Shown: in pieces, positions 16,630 through 24,601 of the stretch
How positions within the stretch are numbered: position 1 is the stretch's first letter
Layout of the letters: the number at the start of each line of letters is the position of its first letter
Assembly: GCA_021794575.1 (NCBI GenBank)
Contig: JAJYQO010000096.1
Span: 1-32,769, forward strand
DNA: 32,769 bases
Source of the DNA: Pseudomonadota bacterium
GTDB lineage: Bacteria; Pseudomonadota; Gammaproteobacteria; Xanthomonadales; Rhodanobacteraceae
Direction of reading: 5' to 3'
The notes under the pieces: generated by a model
Told to the model about the DNA's origin: nothing
Seen by the model: the letters and a program-made list of their open reading frames with translations, nothing else
Database searches by the model: none
Translations under genes and position numbers: made by a program

Positions 16630-17876
16630 AGCTATGGCGCTGGGCGCTGTGGATGCTGCTGGCCGCGCTGGCTGCGGCGCTGGGCTGGCATGCGCTGGCA
16701 AGCGACCCCGGATACGTGCTGTTGCGCTTCCACGGCTGGCAGTTGGAGAGCACCGTGGTGGCGCTGGCGCTGCTGATCCTGCTCGCCTGGATCGCGCTGG
16801 GGCTGGCCTGGCGCCTGCTGCGCTGGCCGTTCGGCGCCATGTCGCGGCGCCATCGGCGCATCAGCCGCAAGCGTTTTTCCGAGGGTCTGCTGGCGCTGAT
16901 CGAAGGCCGCCACGGTGATGCCCAGCGCGCGCTGACCCGTGCCGCGCGCTTCGGCCCGCTGCGCGCTCCGGCGCTGCTAGCCGAAGCCGAGGCCGCCTAT
17001 CGCCGCGGCGAGGCGACACGCGCGCTGGAGGCCCTGGACGAAGCCAGCCAGCAGGCACCGCGCGCCGCGCGCGTGCTGCGCGCGCGCGTGCTGCGTCGTG
17101 AAGGACGTGCCGAGGAAGCCCTGGCCCTGCTGGTGCCCGCCGCGGAAAGCAACCAATTGCCGCCGGCGGGTTGGGTGGAACTGGTCGAAGCCGCGCTGTT
17201 GGCGGGCCGCATCGATCGCGCGCGCAGCGCGCTGGAACCGCTGCGCGCCAGCGCTGCGCTGGGTCCGGCCGCCTACGCCGAACTGGAAGCCCGCGTGCTG
17301 GCGCGCTCGATCTCCGAGGCCAAAGGTGCCGGCGCCCTCAATGCGCTGTGGGCCGACCTGACCCGCGCGCAGCGCCAGCCTGTGGCCGTGGTGGCCGCCT
17401 ACGCACGCCGTGCCGCGCAGTTTGGCGCGGGCCTGGCCGCCATGGACGAGATCGAATCCGCGCTGGCACGCAAGTGGGATCCGAGATTGCTGGACGCATG
17501 GTCCGAACTGGGCGATGCCGAAATCCTGCCGGCACGCCTGGAGCGCGCGCAGCACTGGCTCGAGGCGCATCCCAACGACGCCGCGCTGCTGACCGCCATC
17601 GGCCGTCTGCAGTTGGACGCGCACCATCCCGCCGCCGCCCGCGAGGCGCTGGAACGCGCGCTGGGCCTGTCCCCCGACGCCCGCGTCTGGGAACTGCTGG
17701 GCCTCGCCCTGCAGGCCCTGGGTCAGGATGCGGATGCCGCGCGCGCGCTGCGCAACGCCCTGCGCCTGCAGCGCAACCAGGAGGCGCTGCCGCTGACGGG
17801 TGCGCCACGCATGGACACGCGCCCGATCGCCGTCGAGGAACGCGACGAACAGGGATTGCCGCGGCTACCCGGTTGA
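16626..17876 (+). CDS. hemY: HemY-like TPR membrane protein
   Basis: A 416-residue protein with two N-terminal transmembrane helices (about residues 4-24 and 42-64), the HemY N-terminal motif region (YVLLRFHGWQLEST), then tetratricopeptide-like helical repeats to near the C-terminus (for example PNDAALLTAIGRLQLDAHHP). This is the proteobacterial HemY of the hemCDXY operon, unrelated to the Bacillus protoporphyrinogen oxidase of the same name. Its molecular role is unsettled; the TPR domain suggests protein-protein contacts, perhaps with heme-pathway enzymes. It converges on the threonine aldolase with only 19 bp between stops. Confidence 0.9.
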   Translation: MKLWRWALWMLLAALAAALGWHALASDPGYVLLRFHGWQLESTVVALALLILLAWIALGLAWRLLRWPFGAMSRRHRRISRKRFSEGLLALIEGRHGDAQRALTRAARFGPLRAPALLAEAEAAYRRGEATRALEALDEASQQAPRAARVLRARVLRREGRAEEALALLVPAAESNQLPPAGWVELVEAALLAGRIDRARSALEPLRASAALGPAAYAELEARVLARSISEAKGAGALNALWADLTRAQRQPVAVVAAYARRAAQFGAGLAAMDEIESALARKWDPRLLDAWSELGDAEILPARLERAQHWLEAHPNDAALLTAIGRLQLDAHHPAAAREALERALGLSPDARVWELLGLALQALGQDADAARALRNALRLQRNQEALPLTGAPRMDTRPIAVEERDEQGLPRLPG

Positions 17877-17895
17877 TCCGCGGCCGCACGCGACT

Positions 17896-18945
17896 TCAGC
17901 GCGGCGGTCCGGTCAAAACCTCGCCGAGCACGGCCAGCGCCAGCTCGATGCCGGCATCGTCCACGTCCAGATGCGTCACCGCACGCACACGGCGCGGGCC
18001 CATGGGGCACAGGCGCACACCGTGCGCCAGCGTGGCGGCGGCGAGCCGGGCCGCGTCCCAGTGCGGCGCGGTGATCTCGAAGTAGACCAGGTTGGTTTCC
18101 ACTGTGGCCGCGTCGATGCGTACCCCGGGCAGTTGCGCGATGCCGTCGGCCAGGCGCCGTGCACGCGCGTGGTCCTGCGCCAGCAGCGGCAGGTGCTGAT
18201 CGAGCGCGAAGCTGCAGGCGGCGGCGATGATGCCGCTCTGGCGCATGGCGCCGCCGATGCGCAACTGCCAGCGCCGCGCATCGCGCACGAAGGTCCGCGT
18301 GCCGGCCAGCAGCGCGCCGCCGGGCGCGCCCAAGCCCTTGCTGAAATCGATCCACACCGAGTCGTAGCCTTGCGCGAAATCGGCCGCGGACACGCCGCTG
18401 GCCACAACCGCGTTGAACAGGCGGGCGCCGTCCATGTGTGTCGCCAGATTCGCCGCATGCGCGGCTTCCGCCACCGCGCGCAGTTCATGCAGCGGCCAGA
18501 TGGCGCCGCCGCCGAGGTTGGTGGTGTGCTCCACGCTGACCAGCCGCTGCAGCGGCGCCTGCAGGTTGTCGGCGCGCAGTTGCGCGCGCAGTTGCGTGGC
18601 GCTGAACATGCCGCGCGTCCCCGCGATCGGCTCCAGCATCACCCCGGCCAGCGCGGCGGCGCCGCCGGCCTCGAAACCGACGATGTGCGCGCCGGCCTCG
18701 CACAGCACCGCCTCGCCGGGCCGGCAGTGCACGGCCAGCGCGATCTCGTTGCACATGGTGCCGGAGGGCAGGTACAGCGCCGCCTCTTTGCCCAGCAGTG
18801 CCGCGCCACGCGCCTCCAGCGCGTTGACGGAGGGGTCTTCGCCGGCGCGCTCGTCGCCGACCTCGGCGGCGGCCATCACCGCGCGCATGGCGGCGCTGGG
18901 CCTGGTCTTGGTATCGCTGAACAGGTCGACGCGGATGGCGGACAT
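17896..18945 (-). CDS. ltaE: Low-specificity L-threonine aldolase
   Basis: PLP enzyme of fold type I that cleaves L-threonine or L-allo-threonine to glycine and acetaldehyde. The 349 residues match the family length (333 in E. coli LtaE). Visible features: N-terminal DLFSDTKTRPSAAMRAVM, GDERAGEDPSVNALE, the PLP-stacking His87 in EAGAHIVGFEAGG, EHTTNLGGG, HMDGARLFNAV with the PLP-contacting Asp, and the Schiff-base Lys203 in DFSKGLGAPGG. The ATG (complement of 18943-18945) has GGAG six bases upstream. It is divergent from the DUF4124 gene and not in an obvious operon. Confidence 0.95.
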   Translation of the reverse strand: MSAIRVDLFSDTKTRPSAAMRAVMAAAEVGDERAGEDPSVNALEARGAALLGKEAALYLPSGTMCNEIALAVHCRPGEAVLCEAGAHIVGFEAGGAAALAGVMLEPIAGTRGMFSATQLRAQLRADNLQAPLQRLVSVEHTTNLGGGAIWPLHELRAVAEAAHAANLATHMDGARLFNAVVASGVSAADFAQGYDSVWIDFSKGLGAPGGALLAGTRTFVRDARRWQLRIGGAMRQSGIIAAACSFALDQHLPLLAQDHARARRLADGIAQLPGVRIDAATVETNLVYFEITAPHWDAARLAAATLAHGVRLCPMGPRRVRAVTHLDVDDAGIELALAVLGEVLTGPPR

Positions 18946-19048
18946 GGGGGGCTCCAGGCAAAACGCGATTGTGCGCGGTGCGTAGCGGCGCGGCCAGAGC
19001 GGCGACGGCGCAACGTGCGGGTTCCGGCATTTCCGCTACGCTGCCGCC

Positions 19049-19678
19049 ATGCGCGTGCCGCCTGCCCTGCTGCTGTGCCTGCTGCCGGCGCTGCCGGCGG
19101 CGGCCACCGAGGTGTACCGCTGCGTCGGCGCCCATGGCCGATTGGCGTTCCAGGACACACCCTGCCCGCGCGGCAGCGTGCAGAAAATCCTCGACCTGCC
19201 GACGCCTGGCCCGACGCAGCCCGCGCCGCCGCTGCCGGCGACGCCGCGCACGGCCCCGCCGCCCGCCGCATCGCCGCCGTCCGCGCCCAGCCTGCCGCTG
19301 CCGGCGCTGTATCGCTGCGTCAACGCCACCAACGGCAAGCCCTACCTCAGCACGGTTGGCGATCCGCAGCCCTACCTGGCGCCGCTGGGTGTGCTGGGCG
19401 TGCCGCAACTGCCGCTGGCGCGCGCCTATGGACCGGGCGGCATCGGCGTGTCGGCACCCGGTGCGGGGCCGCCCGCCAATGTGGCATCGCCGGTTGCCGG
19501 CTACTACACCTGGGTGCAGGACCGCTGTCTGCCGCTGCCGCGCGGCGCAGTGTGCGCCAACCTGCGCCGGCGTCTGGATACGCTGCAGTCGCGCATCAGC
19601 CAGACCTTCCAGTTCGACCGGCCGCCGCTGCAGGCCGAGGCACGCACGCTGCGCGCGCAGTTGCAGAACTGCCGCTGA
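19049..19678 (+). CDS. Exported DUF4124-domain protein
   Basis: A 209-residue envelope protein with a Sec signal peptide (about residues 1-19), then a DUF4124 domain recognisable by EVYRCVGAHGRLAFQDTPC. A Pro/Ala-rich linker follows (about 50-85), then a second Cys-containing block that opens with a similar YRCVNATNGKPYLST motif, so the protein may carry a degenerate second copy of the same fold. Several cysteines in the C-terminal part (DRC, AVCAN, QNC) suggest disulfides in the periplasm. The function is unknown in the family. It is divergent from ltaE and convergent with the thioredoxin/NHL gene. Confidence 0.78.
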   Translation: MRVPPALLLCLLPALPAAATEVYRCVGAHGRLAFQDTPCPRGSVQKILDLPTPGPTQPAPPLPATPRTAPPPAASPPSAPSLPLPALYRCVNATNGKPYLSTVGDPQPYLAPLGVLGVPQLPLARAYGPGGIGVSAPGAGPPANVASPVAGYYTWVQDRCLPLPRGAVCANLRRRLDTLQSRISQTFQFDRPPLQAEARTLRAQLQNCR

Positions 19679-19681
19679 GCC

Positions 19682-19746
19682 GCCGCCGGCGCGCAGCGTG
19701 ATCGCACGTCGGCGAGCCCCGGCTGCGCGCTCAGCGCGCCGGCGGC
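19682..19746. repeat. Perfect 13-bp inverted repeat across convergent stops
   Basis: GCCGCCGGCGCGC at 19682-19694 has its exact reverse complement at 19734-19746, 39 bases apart. It flanks the converging ends of the DUF4124 gene (stop at 19678) and the thioredoxin/NHL gene (stop 19731-19733). A bidirectional RNA hairpin with a large loop is possible. In such GC-rich DNA chance cannot be dismissed. Confidence 0.4.
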
Positions 19747-21230
19747 AAGCCGGCGATGGGCCATGGATGCACCGCACCGTCGCGGGTGTCGATGCGCACG
19801 ACGCGGTCGGCCTCGGTGTCGGCCACCAGCAGGTCGTGTGCGTCCAGCACCGCCAGGCCACCCGGCTGCCGCAGTCCGGTGGCCAGCGTGCGCACCTGCA
19901 TCGTGGAGCGGTCGAGCACGCGCACGGCGTTGTTGAAGGTGTCGGCGATGTACAGCCTGCCGTCCAGCCAGGCCAGACCCTGATCGTGCTGCAGCAGCGC
20001 GCGGTCGGCCGGACCGTTGCGCAGGCCGAAGTCGAACAGACCCTTGCCGACCAGCGTGCGCACGTCGCCGGACTTCAGGTCGATGGCGCGCACGGCGGAC
20101 GCCTCGGGATCGGCCACGTACAGCGTGCCGTCGTGATGCGCGAGGCCGCTGCTCTGCGCGAAGCTGGCCGTGCCGCGCGGACCGTCGTCGATGCCTTCCA
20201 GGCCGTTGCCGGCGTAAGGGCCGATCCGGTCCGTGGCCAGGTTCATCACCCACACCTGGTGATCGCCGGCCATGGCGATGAACAGCGTATCGCCGACCGC
20301 CTCCAGGCCCCAGGGCGAGTTCAACCCGACGCTGCGCGCCGGCCGCATGCCGCCACCGCCGAACACGCGCCGGCCGTCTCCGGCCACGGTGCTGACCGCG
20401 CCGCTGGCCAGGTCCACCCTGCGGATCAGTGAATTGCCGGTGTCGGCCACGTACAACGCGGGGCCGACGAAGGCCAGCCCTTCCGGCCCCCGGAACCGCG
20501 CCGCGCCGGCAGCACCGTCGCGCGCGCCGGCCACACCGCCGCCGATCACACGCAGCAGCTTGCCGGCGCGATCGAGCAGGATCACGCGGTTATGGCCGGT
20601 GTCGCTGACGGCAACGTAGCGCGCATCCACCGCTACCTTGCCCGGCTGCAGCAGGCCGTTGGGATCGATCACCAGCGGCTGCAACGGCAGCGGAGTCGTG
20701 ACCAGCGCGTGCGCCTGTCCGGCGCGTGACAGTGTGACCAGCACCGTGCGCCGGATCGAGTCGTAATGGCCCTCGCCGATGAAGCTCTGCACGACATTGC
20801 CGTGCGGCCCCAGCAGCACCAGCGTGGGCCAGGCCTCGACGCCGTAGTGGTTCCACAGCGTCATGCCGGTGTCGATGAGGATGGGATGGGTGATGGCGTA
20901 GCGCCGGATAAATCCGCGGATGTTGGCGCTGTCGCGCGAAGCGGTGAACTTGGGCGAATCGACGCCGATGATCAGCAGCCGCGTACCGAACTCATGCTGC
21001 AGCTTGGCCATCTCCGGCAGCATGTGGACGCAGTTGATGCAGCCCGGCGTGAAGAAATCCAGCAGCACCACGCGGCCCTGCAGATCGGCGGGCGTCAGCG
21101 GACGGCTGACGTTGAACCAGGGCGCGCCCGCCGGCAGCGGCACGCTCGCGGCGCGCGCGGCACAGGCGGCCAGCGGGATCAGCAGCAACGCCAGCAGCGG
21201 TGCGCGCAGCAGTCGGAATGAGAACGGCAT
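19731..21230 (-). CDS. Thioredoxin-like domain plus NHL-repeat propeller, probable lipoprotein
   Basis: A 499-residue exported protein. The N-terminus is a signal sequence with a lipobox-like LAAC at residues 20-23, so outer- or inner-membrane anchoring is likely. Residues about 30-180 form a TlpA/thioredoxin-like domain with a CINC redox motif at 64-67 (FFTPGCINCVHMLPEM) and WPTLVLLGPHG carrying the cis-Pro. From about 190 to the end come five or six NHL repeats (GPEGLAFVGPALYVADTGNSLIRRVD; NSPWGLE; DQGLAWLDGRLYIADTFNNAVRV), a beta-propeller. The same domain order is found in animal NHLRC2. The start at the ATG complement of 21228-21230 is chosen for the correctly spaced GCGAGGT and the signal peptide; the frame stays open 59 codons further upstream without such support. 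The partner substrate is unknown. Confidence 0.82.
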   Translation of the reverse strand: MPFSFRLLRAPLLALLLIPLAACAARAASVPLPAGAPWFNVSRPLTPADLQGRVVLLDFFTPGCINCVHMLPEMAKLQHEFGTRLLIIGVDSPKFTASRDSANIRGFIRRYAITHPILIDTGMTLWNHYGVEAWPTLVLLGPHGNVVQSFIGEGHYDSIRRTVLVTLSRAGQAHALVTTPLPLQPLVIDPNGLLQPGKVAVDARYVAVSDTGHNRVILLDRAGKLLRVIGGGVAGARDGAAGAARFRGPEGLAFVGPALYVADTGNSLIRRVDLASGAVSTVAGDGRRVFGGGGMRPARSVGLNSPWGLEAVGDTLFIAMAGDHQVWVMNLATDRIGPYAGNGLEGIDDGPRGTASFAQSSGLAHHDGTLYVADPEASAVRAIDLKSGDVRTLVGKGLFDFGLRNGPADRALLQHDQGLAWLDGRLYIADTFNNAVRVLDRSTMQVRTLATGLRQPGGLAVLDAHDLLVADTEADRVVRIDTRDGAVHPWPIAGLPPAR

Positions 21231-21460
21231 GGCAACCTCGCAAGGATTCATCGGTGCCGCGAACGGATGCGGCGGACCTTGGTCGCGCCGACACCGCGCA
21301 TCCTTACACCGCAGCCCGTGCTGCATTGCAGGAGTCCGCTCGTCATCGCGAGGTGAAGAAGCCCGCGACGCGGCGGCGCCTCTGGCCCCCGGCCCGGCGC
21401 CGCGCACCGACCACGATGACGCTGCAAGGGGCAGGGGTGCGCCACATTCTTTTTGCTGTC

Positions 21461-21480
21461 ATCCCCGCGAAAGCGGGGAT
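21461..21480. repeat. Perfect palindrome with GAAA tetraloop
   Basis: ATCCCCGC-GAAA-GCGGGGAT: an 8-bp perfect stem closed by a GNRA loop, preceded by GTC and followed by CCAG. Similar ATTCCCGCG...CGGGAAT intergenic elements are known as dRS3 in Neisseria, and related ones occur in many proteobacteria. It opens the repeat block that continues to 21616. Confidence 0.8.
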
Positions 21481-21505
21481 CCAGCGGCGCTTGCGGGGCG
21501 CCCGT

Positions 21506-21616
21506 CTGGATCCCGGCTCGGCGCTACGCGCCGTCCGGGATGACGTACCAGCTCGGCCCTGCGGGCCGTCCGAGATGACGTACCGGCTCGGCCCTGCGGG
21601 CCGTCCGGGATGACGT
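21506..21616. repeat. Three REP-like hairpin units in tandem
   Basis: Unit 1 (about 21508-21547) has the outer stem ATCCCGG/CCGGGAT (21510-21516 with 21535-21541) and an inner GGCGC-TAC-GCGCC stem. Units 2 (21548-21582) and 3 (21583-21616) are near-identical 35-bp direct repeats (two differences that I can see), each with a CGGCCC-TGC-GGGCCG hairpin and the shared ending GATGACGT. The 27 bases 21506-21532 recur exactly at 32743-32769. Confidence 0.8.
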
Positions 21617-21833
21617 CAGCAGAGGGTGCGCGCCGTTCGGGCTGGCATCAAATGTTGGGTGGCCGGCCGGTATCGCATCGAGGGGGAGATGGCCGGCCGC
21701 GAGCGGCGCGACCGGATGCGTCCATGTTGCATGTCCCATCTCCCGGGTTCCGGCGATTTTCTGACCAATCCGGTCGACAGGCTTGTGCCAGCGCGCCGCG
21801 AGCGGCCTCGTCAACGCGTCATCCCAAGACTTG

Positions 21834-21850
21834 TCCACAGGCGCTGTGGA
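21834..21850 (-). terminator. Hairpin just after the patatin gene
   Basis: A perfect 7-bp stem (TCCACAG / CTGTGGA) with a three-base loop begins ten bases past the patatin stop codon on the minus strand. No T-run follows, so intrinsic termination is doubtful. The two arms also resemble inverted DnaA boxes (TTGTCCACA at 21831-21839 and the complement of 21845-21853). Confidence 0.35.
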
Positions 21851-21859
21851 TGAACGCGC

Positions 21860-24133
21860 TCACGGATCCTGGCGGCGGATCAGCGAACCGAAGCTGAGGT
21901 AGAGCGTGGTGCGGCCGCCGCTGGCGTGGCCGACGCCGAAAAAGATCGGCCCCAGCGGCGATTTCAGCGCGATGAAGGCGCTGCCGGCGTAGATCAGCTG
22001 GCTGAAGTTGATCTGGCTGCGCGTGTTCCAGACGTTGCCGGCCTCCAAGCTGCCGCCCAGATAGAACGGAAAGCCGACGATGCGCTCGCCGCTGCCGGTG
22101 AGATCGCGGTAAACCACCAGGCGGCCGTAGGCCAACTGGTCGCCGACCAGCGCGCGTTCGGTCAGGCCGGACAGATCCAGAAACCCGCCCAACACGCCGC
22201 TGGCCTGCAGCACCTGGCCGCTGCCCCACTGGCTCTGGCCGCGCAATCCGGTCAGCACGGTGTCGCGGCCGCCGTGCCACAGCACTTGGTCGTAGGCCAC
22301 GCGCGCCACGTCGCTGTCGGCGTTGCCGCCCAGCGCGCTCCGGTAGGCGGTGTAGGTGAAATCGCCGCGCCAGCCGCGGGTGGGAAAATCGGCATCGTCG
22401 AGATTGTCATGGATCACGCCGGCATAGACGTCGGCGAATGGCGTGCGGAAACTCGGATATACGGCCGGGTTGCCGATGCTGAGCGCGAAACTGTCGCGGC
22501 CGCGCTGCATGCCGGTACGCAGGCGCCAGTCTTCGCTCACATCCCAGCCCAGCTCGGCGCCGGCGCGCAGACGGCCCACGCGGTATTGCGCCAGCGTGGT
22601 GGTGGTGTCCTCCACCACCGGCTGATTGAGCGCACGGTAGCCGCCATAGAGCTTGCCGTAGAACTGCGCCTGCGGGCCAAACGGCTGGTACAGCTCGCTC
22701 TCGATACCGGCCACGCGGCCCAGGCTGATGCGGTTGCGCCATTCGCGACCGAGGCTGTCGAGACCGGTGCGGTTGTACTCGATCAGCGCCTGGTAGCCGG
22801 CGTTGCCGCGGAAGTCGTCGCTGAGACTGAGACCCACGCGCAGGAAATTCGGCCCCCAGCTCTTGTCGACCGGGGTGACCACCAGTCCGGTGGCACCGTA
22901 GCGCTGCAGCAGGCGGTAGTCGATGCTTTCGTAGGTGCCCTCGCCGTAGCTGCGGTCGATCTGCGCATCCACGCGCGCGGCGCTGAACACACGGCCCACT
23001 TCGCCCTGCAGGCGATCGGCCACCAGCGGCGCGGTACGGCTGTGTACGCCCTCGACATCGACGAAATCGACCACCGGCGCCGGACCTTGCGGCAACTGGT
23101 GCCGCCCCAGCCAGGCCTGCCACTGGGCGTCGTCGACCGCGAAGCGGCGCAGCTGCGGCGCCAGCGCGGCCGCGGCGGCATACCCCATGCCGATCGCGCG
23201 ATAGGCGCCGGTGAAATCGGCGCTGCCGAGATCGCCCAGCGCGGGGCGGATCAATATGTCGTCCGGGCCCAGCGTCGCCAGTTGGCGCCGCGTTTCGTGA
23301 CGCATTAGCACGGTGATCATCTGGTCGGTGATGGCCAGCGGCGAGTTCAGTTCCTTGGCCGGCTTCAGCGGCGCGCTTACGTCCACCACGATCAGGCGCC
23401 GCGCACCGAGCGCGCGCGCCACGTCGATGGGAACGTTGTCGGAGATGCCGCCATCGACCAGCAGCCTGCCGTCGATGGTGACCGGCGCGAACACCGCCGG
23501 CACCGACATGCTGGCGCGGATCGCCAGCGGCAGGTCGCCACGCGCCAGCACCACGCGCCGGCCGCTGCCGATATCGGTGGCCACGGCGCGAAACGGCAAG
23601 CTGAGCCGATCGAAGTCGTCGATGCGCCACGCCGGCAGCAACCAGCGTGCCAGCAACTGCTGCAGGTTCTGGCCTTCCAGCGCACCGCGCGGCAGCTTCA
23701 GGCCGCTCCTGCCGACGCCGAATTCGATGTTGCCGATGCGGTCGAGCTGGTCGTCCTTGGCGCGCATGCCCAGCAACGCGCGCGGCGGGTTGTCGCTGAA
23801 CACCTGCTGCCAGTCCACCGAATGCAGCATGGCGTCGATCTGCAGCGGACTGTAACCGGCCGCGTACAGGCCGCCGATGATGGCGCCCATGCTGGTGCCC
23901 ACCACGCAGTTCACCGGCACATGCAGCTTCTGCAATTCCTCCAGCACGCCGATGTGCGCGATGCCGCGCGCGCCACCGCCGCCCAGCACCAGCGCGGTGC
24001 CGCCGGCGCAGGGCGTTGTGTCCTGCTTCGGCGCGGCTGCCTTTGGCGTGGGCACGCGGGCGCACACCGGCGCGGCCAGCATCGCTAGCAGCAGGAGCAG
24101 CGCAGAGCGGGCGACATAGCGGGTCATGAGCAT
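21860..24133 (-). CDS. Patatin-like phospholipase with outer-membrane barrel (PlpD/type Vd-like)
   Basis: A 757-residue protein with a signal peptide (about 1-25) and a patatin domain (about 45-330). The domain has the oxyanion motif GGGGARG at 51-57, nucleophile Ser81 in GTSMG, and Asp227 in VDGGISDN completing the Ser-Asp dyad. A POTRA-like segment follows (about 340-415, VDVEGVHSRTAPLVADRL), then a BamA/Omp85-type 16-strand beta-barrel to the C-terminus (LYLSFGSLIRR). This is the architecture of Pseudomonas PlpD and Fusobacterium FplA, type Vd autotransporters that display or release a class A1 phospholipase. The start could be 24133 or the Met two codons later at 24127; neither has a clear ribosome binding site. 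It lies downstream of a phospholipase C gene on the same strand, consistent with a shared lipid-degrading role. Confidence 0.9.
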   Translation of the reverse strand: MLMTRYVARSALLLLLAMLAAPVCARVPTPKAAAPKQDTTPCAGGTALVLGGGGARGIAHIGVLEELQKLHVPVNCVVGTSMGAIIGGLYAAGYSPLQIDAMLHSVDWQQVFSDNPPRALLGMRAKDDQLDRIGNIEFGVGRSGLKLPRGALEGQNLQQLLARWLLPAWRIDDFDRLSLPFRAVATDIGSGRRVVLARGDLPLAIRASMSVPAVFAPVTIDGRLLVDGGISDNVPIDVARALGARRLIVVDVSAPLKPAKELNSPLAITDQMITVLMRHETRRQLATLGPDDILIRPALGDLGSADFTGAYRAIGMGYAAAAALAPQLRRFAVDDAQWQAWLGRHQLPQGPAPVVDFVDVEGVHSRTAPLVADRLQGEVGRVFSAARVDAQIDRSYGEGTYESIDYRLLQRYGATGLVVTPVDKSWGPNFLRVGLSLSDDFRGNAGYQALIEYNRTGLDSLGREWRNRISLGRVAGIESELYQPFGPQAQFYGKLYGGYRALNQPVVEDTTTTLAQYRVGRLRAGAELGWDVSEDWRLRTGMQRGRDSFALSIGNPAVYPSFRTPFADVYAGVIHDNLDDADFPTRGWRGDFTYTAYRSALGGNADSDVARVAYDQVLWHGGRDTVLTGLRGQSQWGSGQVLQASGVLGGFLDLSGLTERALVGDQLAYGRLVVYRDLTGSGERIVGFPFYLGGSLEAGNVWNTRSQINFSQLIYAGSAFIALKSPLGPIFFGVGHASGGRTTLYLSFGSLIRRQDP

Positions 24134-24601
24134 GCACGGGCGGCCTACCCCATTGTGCCTGCAGCGCCCGCAGGGCTGGCTGAGAATTTCCTAACGTGCC
24201 GGGCGCCTCTGAAGAAGGCGCCTCGCGCACTGCCTTCCTGGTCACGGCCGCCGCGCCGATGGCTTCCCCCGCCGCTGCCGGTGGTCTTGTCCAGCGCGAC
24301 GACCGCTGGTTGCCGGCGCCACGGGGACGTTCTGCACCTTCACGCCCGACAGCCCCGTGGTACGTCCGGCATAGATCTGCCGACGCGAGATCCTCTACGG
24401 TGCTGGTCACGCGCAGCACGCGCGTGTTCGGTGGGCGGTGTCGCGCTGCTGCGCGCCCGCGTGCCGGCATCGGCCCGGGCGGCCGGCAACGCAGCTACGC
24501 CGGACTGATCGCATCGGATCCAGCACCACGCTCGCACCCGTGGTCCACGCAGGCGCATGGCGTCGCACCCCGCGCCGGCCGCGCGCACCGCAGCCCAGCG
24601 C
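24134..24601. other. 468-bp gap without a recognisable gene
   Basis: This lies between the patatin start and the phospholipase C stop. It contains a hairpin with 7-bp arms (GGCGCCT at 24202-24208, AGGCGCC at 24216-24222) about 70 bp upstream of patatin. On the minus strand there is a short open stretch (about 24415 down to 24260) with a protein-like look (IYAGRTTGLSGVKVQNVPVA), but it follows a stop, lacks a start and matches no family known to me. It should include the patatin promoter. Confidence 0.5.

Larger units (their letters stand above)
21231..21859. other. Non-coding stretch with repeats
   Basis: I see no credible gene here. The part next to 21230 should hold the promoter of the thioredoxin/NHL gene. 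The middle (21461-21616) is the REP-like repeat block described separately. The remainder up to 21859, downstream of the patatin gene, is featureless except for the hairpin at 21834-21850. Confidence 0.6.

Noticed and set aside
17800-19701. Plus-strand frame of about 630 codons over the threonine aldolase
   Set aside because: It is a GC-rich shadow of ltaE, which has all PLP-enzyme motifs and a good ribosome binding site on the minus strand.
21461-21616. CRISPR array
   Set aside because: Units are tandem hairpins without unique spacers between them and only two are near-identical; no cas genes are present.
21831-21853. Replication origin
   Set aside because: Only two imperfect DnaA-box-like sites, which are the arms of one hairpin; there is no dnaA, dnaN or AT-rich unwinding region nearby.
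21926-23308. Plus-strand frame of 460 codons opposite the patatin gene
   Set aside because: It is antisense to the barrel and patatin domain; it has no recognisable motifs or translation signals.
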